Of a stretch of 64,000 nucleotides of DNA, positions 43,182 through 58,851 are shown in pieces. Each line of letters starts with the position of its first letter. Positions within the stretch are counted from its first letter, which is position 1. The stretch is from the NCBI GenBank assembly GCA_021774335.1, contig JAJFJD010000001.1, forward strand, positions 62,001 through 126,000. Reading direction: 5' to 3'. A model generated the notes under the pieces. The model made no database searches. It saw only the letters and a list, made by a program, of their open reading frames with translations, and was not told the origin of the DNA. The stretch is from Alphaproteobacteria bacterium. GTDB taxonomy: Bacteria; Pseudomonadota; Alphaproteobacteria; UBA8366. The position numbers and the translations under genes were made by a program.

Positions 43182-44420
43182 TTGGCGAATAACGGCATCA
43201 TATCGGCACTCGATATCGGGTCGACGAAGATATGCTGCTTTATCGGTGAAGCGGACGAGAATGACGTAATCCGTGTCACCGGTATCGGCCATCAAGCCAG
43301 CCAGGGCGTCCGCGCCGGGCTGATCGTCGACATGGAATCGGCCGAGCAGTCCGTTCTGTCGGCCGTCCACGCCGCCGAACAAATGGCCGGCGTGACCATC
43401 CGCTCGAGCATCGTCAACCTGACCGGCGGTCACCCCTGCAGCCATTCTCATTCCTTTGAACATCCGCTGCGCGGCGGCGCGATTGACGACATGGATATTC
43501 GCCGCCTGCTTCATGAATGCGGCACCGACACCGACGTCAACGAACGGACGTTGATCCACGCCATCCCGGTCGGATATGTGGTCGACGGCGCCAACGGCAT
43601 CCGCGATCCGCGCGGCCTGCACGGCAGTTCGTTCGGCGTCCGCATGCACAAGGTCAGCGCCAAAGCCGGCGCGGTTCACAATATGGCCACTTGCGTCTCA
43701 CGCTGTCTGCTGGACGTCAGCGACATCGTCGTCGGCGCCTATGCTGCCGGGCTCGGTTGCCTCGTCGAAGACGAAATCGATCTCGGCGTGACGGTCATCG
43801 ATATGGGCGGCGGCACCACATCACTCGCAGTGTTCTATGACGGTGCACTGGTTCATGTGGATTCGATCCAGATCGGCGGCGGGCATGTGACAAACGATAT
43901 CGCCCGCGGCCTGTCGACTCCGGTCCCACAAGCGGAACGCCTGAAAACCTTGCACGGCAATTGCCTGTCGTCGCACGCCGACGACCGCGAGATGGTAACG
44001 GTTCCGCAGGTCGCCCCTGACGAAGACGGTCAGCCGGTGCAAATACCGAAATCCTTCCTAGTTGGAATCGTCGCGCCGCGCATCGAAGAGACGATCGAGT
44101 TGGTGCGGTCCCGGTTGGAGGCAAGCGGCCTCGACAAGATCGCCGGCCGCCGCGTGGTCTTGACCGGCGGCGCCAGCCAGCTTCCCGGCGTTGCCGAATT
44201 GGCGCGCCAAATATTGAACAAACAGGTTCGGCTCGGCAAACCCCGTGGTTTGACCGGCCTGGCGGAGGCCACGTCAGGACCCGCATTTTCGGCTTGCGCC
44301 GGTCTTCTTTCCTTCGCGGTGGACGACCGGGGCGATGCGCGCGGGTTGACGACACCTCAACGAGCGACGGCAGGCGGCCTTTTTGGCCGCCTTGGAGGGT
44401 GGTTACGTGAGAATTTCTAG
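43182..44420 (+). CDS. ftsA: cell division protein FtsA (TTG start)
   Basis: ISALDIGSTKICCFIGE, GVTVIDMGGGTTSLAVF, VVLTGGASQLPG. Confidence 0.96.
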   Translation: MANNGIISALDIGSTKICCFIGEADENDVIRVTGIGHQASQGVRAGLIVDMESAEQSVLSAVHAAEQMAGVTIRSSIVNLTGGHPCSHSHSFEHPLRGGAIDDMDIRRLLHECGTDTDVNERTLIHAIPVGYVVDGANGIRDPRGLHGSSFGVRMHKVSAKAGAVHNMATCVSRCLLDVSDIVVGAYAAGLGCLVEDEIDLGVTVIDMGGGTTSLAVFYDGALVHVDSIQIGGGHVTNDIARGLSTPVPQAERLKTLHGNCLSSHADDREMVTVPQVAPDEDGQPVQIPKSFLVGIVAPRIEETIELVRSRLEASGLDKIAGRRVVLTGGASQLPGVAELARQILNKQVRLGKPRGLTGLAEATSGPAFSACAGLLSFAVDDRGDARGLTTPQRATAGGLFGRLGGWLRENF

Positions 44421-44441
44421 CGTTAACCCTCTTTATTTCAG

Positions 44442-44487
44442 CCCATGGGGCCACCATGGGGGCGACGAATGCCGTTAAATACGGCAT
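44442..44487 (+). promoter_or_regulatory. two tandem hairpins in the ftsA-ftsZ spacer
   Basis: CCCATGG-ggcca-CCATGGG (44442-44460) and ATGCCGT-taaat-ACGGCAT (44469-44487), both perfect 7-bp stems. Confidence 0.5.
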
Positions 44488-44519
44488 ATTTGGCATTGTA
44501 AGAGCGGAGAGAGAATAGA

Positions 44520-46352
44520 ATGACAATCAAATTGTCGATGCCCGATATCGAGGGCGAGCTCAAACCACGGATCACCGTGGTCGGAGTCGGCGGCGCCGGA
44601 GGGAATGCCGTCAATAATATGATCGATTCCAACCTCGCCGGCGTTGAATTCCTGGTGTGCAATACGGACGCGCAGGCGCTTGGCCAGTCGAAATCCGAAC
44701 GGCGCATTCAATTGGGCACAAACCTTACCCAGGGTCTGGGTGCGGGCGCACGCCCCGATGTTGGCCGCGCTGCGGCGGAAGAAGCGCAGGAAGAGACGCT
44801 CGACCACCTCGCCGGCAGCCATATGGTGTTTATCACCGCCGGCATGGGCGGCGGCACCGGCACCGGCGCTGCCCCGGTCATTGCCCGCACCACTCGCGAG
44901 CAGGGCATTTTGACCGTCGGCGTGGTGACCAAGCCGTTCCACTTCGAAGGCCAGCAGCGCATGCGCCTTGCCGAAGCGGGTATCGAGGAACTGACTCAGC
45001 AGGTCGATACGCTGATCATCATCCCGAACCAAAACCTGTTCCGCGTCGCCAACGAGAAGACGACCTTCGCGGACGCCTTCAACATGGCGGACAATGTCCT
45101 GTATTCGGGCGTGCGCGGCGTGACCGACCTGATGGTCATGCCGGGCTTGATCAACCTTGATTTTGCCGACGTCCGAACGGTTATGAGCGAGATGGGCAAG
45201 GCGATGATGGGAACGGGCGAGTCCGAGGGCGAGCGCCGATCCATCGATGCTGCGGAGGCCGCGATCTCCAATCCGCTGCTGGAAGATATTACGATGGAAG
45301 GCGCCCGCGGCGTCCTGATCAACATCACCGGCGGCCCGGACATGACCCTGTTCGAAGTCGACGAAGCAGCCAACCGCATTCGCGAAGAAGTCGACCCTGA
45401 AGCCAATATCCTCTTCGGCTCCACCTTCGACGAAACGATGGAAGGCAGGCTCCGCGTTTCGGTCGTTGCGACCGGCATCGATGCTGCGGAAATGTCGTCG
45501 CATCAGCCGCAACCGATCCGCACGGTGCGGGCGACTGGACAGCCGGCACCGATCGAAAGAGAAACACCACCGGAAGCCGATGACGTTGTGGATGCCGAAC
45601 CGACCGAACCGACGGCCGAAGCCAACGACGCCGACGCCGACGCACCTTTGGCCATCGAGCCGGTGACGCCTGCCGCGGAAGAGGAAGCGCCGCAGCCAGA
45701 ATCGCCCATCGTCGAACCGGAGAAACCGGCGATGAGCGCCGTGCCGCAACCAGCCAAACCAGCACCGGCGGCGCGGATCGAACCGTCGTTGACGATGCAG
45801 CGCCCATCGACGCCGCAACCGGTCGCAGCAGCGCCGGCCCCGGCCGAAGCGACGAACCCTGCACCGGCACCCGAACCGGAACCGGAACGGCGTCCAGAGC
45901 CGCAAACGCGTCCCGAGTCTCTGTCCCGACCGGAACCCGGCGGGCGCCGCGTGCCGTTCATTCCTCCCCGTCCATCGTCACCCGCCACCGGCGACGACGG
46001 CGGAAGCGGACAGGCACACCGTTCAGCGGGCGAGCAGTTGGACGACGCATTGAGCCAGCCGTCGCGACGACGCAGCCTGTTCGAACGAATGACGGGCGTC
46101 AGCCGTACCGCAGACATGAACCTGCGGTCGACGACGGCATCGCAGCCAAGAGTACAGACGGAACCGCAACTACAGACGCGGCCAACCCCGACGGCACCGC
46201 CGCTGACGGAACCCGCGGCACCGTCCGTAACGCCCGAAAACCCGCCGGCCCAGGTCCAAAAGGACGAAGCTAGCGGCGAGCCGGAGAAAGCATCTTCCAC
46301 CGAGGAAGAAGTGCTTGATATTCCAGCCTTTCTGCGGCGGCAGGCCAACTAA
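44520..46352 (+). CDS. ftsZ: cell division protein FtsZ with long disordered linker
   Basis: [32 protein letters not shown]-terminal conserved peptide [16 protein letters not shown]. Confidence 0.97.
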   Translation: MTIKLSMPDIEGELKPRITVVGVGGAGGNAVNNMIDSNLAGVEFLVCNTDAQALGQSKSERRIQLGTNLTQGLGAGARPDVGRAAAEEAQEETLDHLAGSHMVFITAGMGGGTGTGAAPVIARTTREQGILTVGVVTKPFHFEGQQRMRLAEAGIEELTQQVDTLIIIPNQNLFRVANEKTTFADAFNMADNVLYSGVRGVTDLMVMPGLINLDFADVRTVMSEMGKAMMGTGESEGERRSIDAAEAAISNPLLEDITMEGARGVLINITGGPDMTLFEVDEAANRIREEVDPEANILFGSTFDETMEGRLRVSVVATGIDAAEMSSHQPQPIRTVRATGQPAPIERETPPEADDVVDAEPTEPTAEANDADADAPLAIEPVTPAAEEEAPQPESPIVEPEKPAMSAVPQPAKPAPAARIEPSLTMQRPSTPQPVAAAPAPAEATNPAPAPEPEPERRPEPQTRPESLSRPEPGGRRVPFIPPRPSSPATGDDGGSGQAHRSAGEQLDDALSQPSRRRSLFERMTGVSRTADMNLRSTTASQPRVQTEPQLQTRPTPTAPPLTEPAAPSVTPENPPAQVQKDEASGEPEKASSTEEEVLDIPAFLRRQAN

Positions 46353-46385
46353 CGCCGCAACAGTCTCTTACAATGCCAAACCTGT

Positions 46386-46416
46386 GCACGGCCGCATCCT
46401 CACGATGCGGCCGTGC
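46386..46416 (+). terminator. strong hairpin, probable terminator after ftsZ
   Basis: GCACGGCCGCATC-CTCAC-GATGCGGCCGTGC, 13-bp perfect stem, followed by CTCTTTCC. Confidence 0.7.
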
Positions 46417-46522
46417 CTCTTTCCGCAATCCACCGTGTAACAATTGGTAACAAAGAGTGATTTGTTCTCATTCGGCAGGATTGGTACATCATTGTAATAG
46501 AAACTAATTTCCCGGTGTTCCA

Positions 46523-47575
46523 ATGCCGGGTACGCGCTCGGCGATAACGATCACAGCAGCAACTGCAGCAACGATCACCAGAGCGTCAGACGTGGGGGAC
46601 TTAAGTGTGGGAAAGCCGACCAACGTTGGTCTGAACGGTTCTGGTTCGACGACCTCTCCAAGACAAAAGACGCTTAAGAGCAGCATTCACTGCAGCGGCA
46701 TCGGCCTGCACAGCGGTGAGAAAATTTCCATGTCGCTGCACCCCGCCGACATCGATACCGGTATCATTTTCCGCCGCGCCGACCTGCGTGGCCAGCAAGC
46801 CGAGATCGCCGCACATTTCAGCAACGTTTCCGACACGCGACTTTGCACCTCCTTGTCCAACGATGCAGGCACGACCATCGCAACCGTCGAGCATCTCATG
46901 GCGGCCCTGGCCGGCTGCGAGATCGACAATGCGGTCATCGAGGTTGCGGGGCCTGAAGTGCCGATCATGGATGGCAGTTCCGAGCCGTTCGTATTCCTCA
47001 TCGAATGCGCCGGTGTCGAAGAACAGGCAGCCAGCCGTCGGGCGATTCAAATTCTCAAGCCGAAGGTGGCCCACATCGGCGAAGCGATCACGAAGCTAGA
47101 GCCAGCCGACGTCTTCTCGATCGAACTGTCGATCGAGTATGACAACCCGGTGATCGGCCAGCAGACGAAGACGGTGGCCATGTGCGCCGATACCTTTAAG
47201 TCCGAAATCTGCCGCGCGCGGACCTTCGGTTTTCTTGAAGACGTGGAAGCCATGCGGAAAGCCGGCCTCGCCCACGGCGGTTCCCTGGACAATGCCGTGG
47301 TGGTGAGCGGAGACAAAGTGCTGAACGACGGTGGCCTGCGCTATGACGACGAATTCGTCCGGCATAAGATTTTGGATAGCCTCGGCGACCTTTACCTGGC
47401 AGGCGGCCCGATCATCGGCCGTTTTTCCGGACATCGCACCGGGCACCAGATCAACAATAAGCTTTTGCGCGCTTTGTTCGCCGACACGTCGGCTTGGACC
47501 TATGTCACGGGCGTTGACGTCCCGCTGCCCGAGTCGTCACTCTGGGCCGAAGCCCCGGCCGTCGCGGTCGCCTAG
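46523..47575 (+). CDS. lpxC: UDP-3-O-acyl-N-acetylglucosamine deacetylase
   Basis: QKTLKSSIHCSGIGLHSGEK, VEHLMAALAGCEIDNAVIEV, MDGSSEPFVFLI, GHRTGHQINNKLLRALF. Confidence 0.96.
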   Translation: MPGTRSAITITAATAATITRASDVGDLSVGKPTNVGLNGSGSTTSPRQKTLKSSIHCSGIGLHSGEKISMSLHPADIDTGIIFRRADLRGQQAEIAAHFSNVSDTRLCTSLSNDAGTTIATVEHLMAALAGCEIDNAVIEVAGPEVPIMDGSSEPFVFLIECAGVEEQAASRRAIQILKPKVAHIGEAITKLEPADVFSIELSIEYDNPVIGQQTKTVAMCADTFKSEICRARTFGFLEDVEAMRKAGLAHGGSLDNAVVVSGDKVLNDGGLRYDDEFVRHKILDSLGDLYLAGGPIIGRFSGHRTGHQINNKLLRALFADTSAWTYVTGVDVPLPESSLWAEAPAVAVA

Positions 47576-47731
47576 TCCCTCCCGATCACGTATCATTCAG
47601 TTGCGATTTACAGTGCGACCGCCATATAGGAATGGGCGGGCGTTGGTGTTATATAGGCGTCGTGATTGCAGCATTTGGCTGTGTCATATCGACCATAGCG
47701 CTCCGGCACTGTTGAAGGTTTTGTAACGACA

Positions 47732-48601
47732 ATGATCGATCGGACTCCCCTTTCCCGTCGCAATCGCCTCTCCGGGCCCGCACCCGTCCTCCTGGCGGTC
47801 TGTATGTTGCTGCTTTCCGGCTGCGACACGTTGACCACGATCTTCGGTTCACCCGAGGAAGAGGCCCAAGCCCAGAAAGAACGCAGCGCGGAAGAACTCT
47901 ACAACGGTGCCTTGGACTACTTGGAAAGCGGCTGGAACGAGACCGCGGCCAAGGAATTCGACGAGGTCGAGCGGCAACATCCCTATTCGCGCTGGGCAAC
48001 CAAGGCGCAGCTGATGTCGGGCTACGCCTTCTACCTCGAAGAGAAATACGATGACGGCATCATTGCGCTCGACCGGTTCATCGAGTTGCACCCAGGCCAT
48101 CCCGACATCGCCTATGCCTATTACCTCAAGGCTTTGTCTTATTACGAACAGATTTCCGACGTCGGCCGCGATCAAAAGATGACAACGCTGGCGCTCGCCT
48201 CCGTGCGGGATGTGATCAAACGATTCCCCAACACGACCTATGCGCGGGACGCCCGCCTAAAGCTCGACCTGACCCGCGACCATCTCGCCGGCAAAGACAT
48301 GAGCATCGGCCGGTATTATCAGCGCAAAGGCGACAATCTCGCGGCGATCAATCGCTATCGCTCGGTTATCGAGACCTATCAGACAACCACCCATGTACCC
48401 GAAGCACTGCATCGGCTGACCGAGGCATATCTCGCCTTGGGCATCACCGACGAGGCACAGATGTCGGCCGCCGTCCTGGGCCATAACTTCCCAGGCAGCA
48501 GTTGGTATGAAGACAGCTATGCCATGCTTGAGCGGCGCAACCTGAAACCCCAACGCAAAGAGGGTTCCTGGTTGAGTTGGCTTTGGGATTGGACGTCTTG
48601 A
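47732..48601 (+). CDS. bamD: outer membrane protein assembly factor BamD
   Basis: Lipobox LLLSGC; ELYNGALDYLESGWNETAAKEFDEVERQHPYSRWATKAQLMSGYAFY. Confidence 0.95.
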   Translation: MIDRTPLSRRNRLSGPAPVLLAVCMLLLSGCDTLTTIFGSPEEEAQAQKERSAEELYNGALDYLESGWNETAAKEFDEVERQHPYSRWATKAQLMSGYAFYLEEKYDDGIIALDRFIELHPGHPDIAYAYYLKALSYYEQISDVGRDQKMTTLALASVRDVIKRFPNTTYARDARLKLDLTRDHLAGKDMSIGRYYQRKGDNLAAINRYRSVIETYQTTTHVPEALHRLTEAYLALGITDEAQMSAAVLGHNFPGSSWYEDSYAMLERRNLKPQRKEGSWLSWLWDWTS

Positions 48602-48608
48602 CGGACCG

Positions 48609-54390
<5,782 letters not shown>

Positions 54391-54474
54391 GCCAACACTC
54401 TTTCTCTGTCTTCGACCTAAACTATGCAGTCGCCCCGGGCAAACAAGGGCCGTTGCCCTCGCAACAAGGCCCGG

Positions 54475-55371
54475 TCACCGGGAGAGTACGAGGGTTGCCC
54501 ACCCCTCAACGACAAGCCGGTTGCGCAGCACGAAGCCGCATTGCCGATACGCACCCAGGACCTGCTGCGCCTGCTCCACCAGCAATCCGGACAGAACCAC
54601 AAATCCGCCTGGTGCGCTGTACTGTCGTAGCGCCGGGGCAAGCCCGATCAAGGGCCGCGCCAGGATATTTGCAAGAATAAGGTCGTAAGGAGCGGACTCC
54701 AAGAGAAGCCGGTGCATGCGGCCATTGCTCTCGATTGCCGCCGTCTGACGCGCGACGCCATTTTCGACGAAATTCTCATGGCTGACGCGCACCGCTTCGG
54801 GATCGATATCTGCCGCCACCACCGGGGCGCGCCACCGTTTCGCCACCGCGATCGACAAAATGCCCGAGCCGCAGCCCAGATCCAACGTCCGGCGAGGCCT
54901 GAAGGAACCACCAATGGCATCAATGACCCGCAAACAACCACTCGTGCTGCCATGTTCGCCCGATCCGAAGGCCGTCGCCGCATCGATCCGGATTGCAATG
55001 GAACCGGCCGGTATCGCCTCGGCATAATGCGACGGATAGACAAAGAACCGCCCGACCTGGACCGGCTGAAAAGTATCGAGGCTGTCCTTGAGCCAGTCCG
55101 TCGGCGCCAGCGGCAAACACGCGATATGCGGTTCAGCGACATCCGCAGCCGACGCGGCGAGCGCCACCGCCGCTGCCATTGGTCCGGGGTCCGGCGGCGT
55201 CTCCAAGTAGGCTTCTACGGTCCACTCCGCATCCATCGCCTCGCCACCGAAAGCGGCAACGGATAAGGCGAACGGGCGCAACGCGTCGGTGAACAGATCG
55301 ACCGCATCACCGGGCACCAACAGCATGACCTTCCACGCGGCGGTCACGGCCGACGTATCCGGCGGCTGCAT
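54475..55371 (-). CDS. prmA: 50S ribosomal protein L11 methyltransferase
   Basis: IRIDAATAFGSGEHGSTSGCL, RTLDLGCGSGILSIAVAKR, DLILANILARPLIGLAP. Confidence 0.92.
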   Translation of the reverse strand: MQPPDTSAVTAAWKVMLLVPGDAVDLFTDALRPFALSVAAFGGEAMDAEWTVEAYLETPPDPGPMAAAVALAASAADVAEPHIACLPLAPTDWLKDSLDTFQPVQVGRFFVYPSHYAEAIPAGSIAIRIDAATAFGSGEHGSTSGCLRVIDAIGGSFRPRRTLDLGCGSGILSIAVAKRWRAPVVAADIDPEAVRVSHENFVENGVARQTAAIESNGRMHRLLLESAPYDLILANILARPLIGLAPALRQYSAPGGFVVLSGLLVEQAQQVLGAYRQCGFVLRNRLVVEGWATLVLSR

Positions 55372-55390
55372 TTGCTCGGCAAGCGCAACG

Positions 55391-57721
55391 TCAGGTTTTC
55401 TCGACGAAGGCAGCGACGACTTTCTTGGTACCGGCCTTGTCGAAATCGATGGTCAGATGATCGCCTTCCACCACCCGCACCCACCCCATGCCGAATTTCT
55501 GGTGGAAACACCGGTCGCCGAGCGCAAACGCTACGCCGGACCCGTGTAATGCCTCGGGTTCGGCTTCGATCAGCCGGCTGCCGGGGCCGTTCCGCTGCAG
55601 ACGTTTCCAACCGGGTCCGCCGCGATGCGATCCGCCGACGTCCGAGAACGCCGACTCTTGGCTTAGACCACCGCCGCCGTACAGGCCGCTGTCACTCTCC
55701 AACACGACCTGATCCTGCGGCAGCTCCTCGACGAACCGCGACGGGATCGCGCTTTGCCAAAGGTTATGGATGCGGCGGTTGGCGGCAAAACTGATATGCA
55801 CCCGGCGCCGCGCCCGGGTGATGCCGACATAGGCGAGACGCCGTTCTTCTTCCAGTCCGGCACCACCGTTTTCGTCGAGCGAGCGCTGATGCGGGAAAAG
55901 CCCTTCTTCCCAGCCCGGCAGGAAAACCGTATCGAACTCCAGCCCCTTCGCGCTATGCAGCGTCATCAAGCTGACCATGTCCTGATCGGCCGCTTCGATA
56001 TTGTCCATGACCAGGCTGACATGCTCCAGGAAGCCGGCGAGATTCTCGAAATCTTCCAGCGCGACAATGAGTTCCTTGAGGTTTTCCAGTTTGCCCGGCG
56101 CTTCGGGCTTCTTACTTTCCTGCCACATGGTGGTGTAGCCGGATTCGTCGAGCACGATCTGCGCCAAATCGACGTGCGAGTTGATCGTCGACTCCACGCG
56201 CCAGCGTTCGAAATCTTCGATGATCTTACCGAGCGCGCGGCGCGATGCCGGCCGCAGTTCGTCCGACTCGACGATCTTGATCGCCGCAATATACAGCGGC
56301 ACACCTTGGGCCCGGGCCAGAGCGTGCAGCGCCTGTAGCGTGGTTTTGCCGACACCGCGCGTGGGCTTGTTGATGATCCGTTCCAGCGCCATGTCGTCGT
56401 CCTGCTGGTGGATCACACGCAGATACGCGATGGCGTCGCGAATCTCCTCCCGCTCGTAGAAACGCGGCCCGCCGATCACGCGATACGGCAAGCCCAACGT
56501 CATGAACCGTTCTTCGAACTCACGGGTCTGGAAGCCTGCGCGCACGAGGATAGCGATCTCGTTGAGCGTATGGCCCTTGCGTTGCAGATTTTCGATCTCG
56601 TCACCGACGACCCGCGCTTCCTCTTCGCCGTCCCAGACACCGCGCACGCTCAGCGGTTCCCCTGCCGTCGCATCGGTCCACAGCGTTTTACCGAGACGGC
56701 CTTCGTTCTGCTCGATCAAGCCCGACGCGGCGGCCAGGATATGCGGCGTCGAGCGGTAGTTCTGCTCCAGCCGGATCACCTTGGCGCCCGGAAAATCCTT
56801 TTCGAATTTCAGGATATTGCCGACCTCGGCGCCGCGCCATCCATAGATCGATTGATCGTCGTCACCAACGCAACAGATGTTGTTCCGTCCCTGCGTCAAC
56901 AGGCGCAACCAGAGATACTGCGCAACGTTCGTATCCTGATACTCGTCGACCAGGATGTAGTGAAAGAGCCGCTGATAGTCGGCCAACACGTCCGGGTTTT
57001 CCTTGAACAGGCGCAGGCACAACAGCAGCAGGTCGCCGAAATCGGCCGCATTCTGAACGGTCAACCGTTCCTGATACTGGCGATAGATTTCCACGAGACG
57101 CCCGTTGGCATAGTCGCCCGCCTCGCCGCCGGAAACCTGGTCCGGCATCAAGCCTTTGTCCTTCCAGCGCTGGATGACGGATATCAGCAACCGCGCAGGC
57201 CATCGCTTTTCATCGATCTGCTCGGCCTGCAGGATCTGTCGCAGAAGCCGCATTTGGTCGTCCGCATCGAGGATCGTGAAATTGGATTTCAAACCAACCA
57301 GTTCCGCATGCCGTCGCAGGAATCGCGCGCCCAGCGCGTGAAACGTCCCGAGCCACAGGCCGTCGGCGACCCCGCCGACGAGATTCTCCACGCGGGTCTT
57401 CATCTCGCGCGCAGCCTTGTTGGTAAATGTAACGGCCAGAATCTGATACGGCCGGGCCCGGCGCGCAAACAGCAGGTGTGCAAGACGGGTTGTCAGGACC
57501 CGGGTCTTGCCGGTTCCCGCACCCGCAAGCACGAGGACCGGTCCGTCCAACGCCTCAACCGCCTGTTTCTGATCCGGATTCAGACCGTCCAGATGCGGTC
57601 CCGACGCAACGCCGGGCATCGCGCCCGGAACGGCCGGGTTCGGAGGCGTCTGCAGATTATCTAAGGGATCGTCCATCGGCATGATTATATCACGGGACCG
57701 CCCGCCGTAGAGAGCCATCAC
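55391..57721 (-). CDS. UvrD/PcrA-family ATP-dependent DNA helicase
   Basis: LNPDQKQAVEALDGPVLVLAGAGTGKTRVLTTRLAHLL, DEYQDTNVAQ, GDDDQSIYGWRGAEV, TLHSAKGLEFDTVFLPGWEEGLFPHQRS. Real start may be 57682. Confidence 0.95.
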   Translation of the reverse strand: MMALYGGRSRDIIMPMDDPLDNLQTPPNPAVPGAMPGVASGPHLDGLNPDQKQAVEALDGPVLVLAGAGTGKTRVLTTRLAHLLFARRARPYQILAVTFTNKAAREMKTRVENLVGGVADGLWLGTFHALGARFLRRHAELVGLKSNFTILDADDQMRLLRQILQAEQIDEKRWPARLLISVIQRWKDKGLMPDQVSGGEAGDYANGRLVEIYRQYQERLTVQNAADFGDLLLLCLRLFKENPDVLADYQRLFHYILVDEYQDTNVAQYLWLRLLTQGRNNICCVGDDDQSIYGWRGAEVGNILKFEKDFPGAKVIRLEQNYRSTPHILAAASGLIEQNEGRLGKTLWTDATAGEPLSVRGVWDGEEEARVVGDEIENLQRKGHTLNEIAILVRAGFQTREFEERFMTLGLPYRVIGGPRFYEREEIRDAIAYLRVIHQQDDDMALERIINKPTRGVGKTTLQALHALARAQGVPLYIAAIKIVESDELRPASRRALGKIIEDFERWRVESTINSHVDLAQIVLDESGYTTMWQESKKPEAPGKLENLKELIVALEDFENLAGFLEHVSLVMDNIEAADQDMVSLMTLHSAKGLEFDTVFLPGWEEGLFPHQRSLDENGGAGLEEERRLAYVGITRARRRVHISFAANRRIHNLWQSAIPSRFVEELPQDQVVLESDSGLYGGGGLSQESAFSDVGGSHRGGPGWKRLQRNGPGSRLIEAEPEALHGSGVAFALGDRCFHQKFGMGWVRVVEGDHLTIDFDKAGTKKVVAAFVEKT

Positions 57722-57807
57722 GCTTGGTTGAGCGAATCAAGGAACCACTGGACCGCGACGGCAATCGCGCTACCCTTTGTCTCTCTGACCTTTGGGATGG
57801 ACCCGCT

Positions 57808-58827
57808 ATGCGCATCGGCACCAGACTCATAACATTGCGATTAGCCATGGCGGTCATTCTGATCGCCGGCGCCGTTTATCCGCCCGAAGCGGCCGCGGCA
57901 CAAGTCGAACCCTCGATCGAGGACGTTTTCAAGGCAATAGTCCGAATCGACACCACGGTTCCGGACGGCGCGCGGACCCGGGACACCCTCGGTGCGACCC
58001 GAACAGGCCATGGCGCGGTCATCGACGCAAACGGGCTGATCGTTACCATCGGCTATCTCGTCCTCGAAGCGAATTCGGTGACCGTGACAAGCCATGACGG
58101 GACGACGACCCCGGCAACGGTACTGGCGTACGACCACGATACCGGGTTTGGATTGGTGCGGGCCGCGCGGCCGATCCCTGTCAAACCCTTGCCGATTGGC
58201 AAATCAGAAAGTGTGAAGCAGAAGGCTGCCGCCGTGATCGCCGGTTTTGGCGGGTCCGAGGCGGCGTTGCCGGTCCGCATCGTCGCGCGCCGGGAATTCA
58301 CCGGATACTGGGAGTACTTGCTGGAGCGCGCCATCTTCACCGCCCCGCCCTACGCGAATTTCGGTGGCGCGGCCTTGATCGATTCCACAGGCGCCCTAGT
58401 CGGCATCGGCTCACTTCTGGTGCCCAACACCACGGGTGACACGGAATTCACGCCCGGCAACATGTTCGTCCCAATCGACCGGCTAAAACCGTTGATCAAA
58501 GAAGCCAGCACCCTGAGCCAGCCGACGCGGTCGGCAAAGCCTTGGATCGGCCTCTACACCGAGGAAGTCCGTGGCCGCCTTTTCGTGAAACGTGTCGCAA
58601 AGGACGGCCCCGCTCAGAAGGCCGGACTGGCCCATGGCGATATCCTGGTCAAGATCGGTGATACGCCGGTCACGACCCAGGCTGCCTTCTATCGCAAACT
58701 CTGGTCCCTGGGCAGCCCCGGCACGCAGGTGCCGGTCACGGTGCTGACCACCGCTTCAGAGATCAAGCGAGTGGAGATCGCGTCCAAAGACCGGTATCGC
58801 TGGTACCGCTTTTCCAAAGGAAACTAA
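57808..58827 (+). CDS. HtrA/S1C-like protein with PDZ domain, predicted catalytically inactive
   Basis: Signal peptide; trypsin-like fold segments GHGAVIDANGLIVTIGYLVLEANSVTV and YANFGGAALIDSTGALVGIGS; PDZ GLAHGDILVKIGDTPV. ORF track start is 57724. Confidence 0.82.
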   Translation: MRIGTRLITLRLAMAVILIAGAVYPPEAAAAQVEPSIEDVFKAIVRIDTTVPDGARTRDTLGATRTGHGAVIDANGLIVTIGYLVLEANSVTVTSHDGTTTPATVLAYDHDTGFGLVRAARPIPVKPLPIGKSESVKQKAAAVIAGFGGSEAALPVRIVARREFTGYWEYLLERAIFTAPPYANFGGAALIDSTGALVGIGSLLVPNTTGDTEFTPGNMFVPIDRLKPLIKEASTLSQPTRSAKPWIGLYTEEVRGRLFVKRVAKDGPAQKAGLAHGDILVKIGDTPVTTQAAFYRKLWSLGSPGTQVPVTVLTTASEIKRVEIASKDRYRWYRFSKGN

Positions 58828-58851
58828 AGAAGAGCGGAGTCGGCCGCGCCG

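Noticed and set aside
44423-44437. Possible CtrA site upstream of ftsZ (TTAACCCTCTTTATT)
   Set aside because: Second half-site TATT mismatches TTAA at three of four positions.
56408-57664. 418 aa plus-strand ORF opposite the UvrD-like helicase
   Set aside because: Shadow ORF; helicase motifs are intact on the minus strand.
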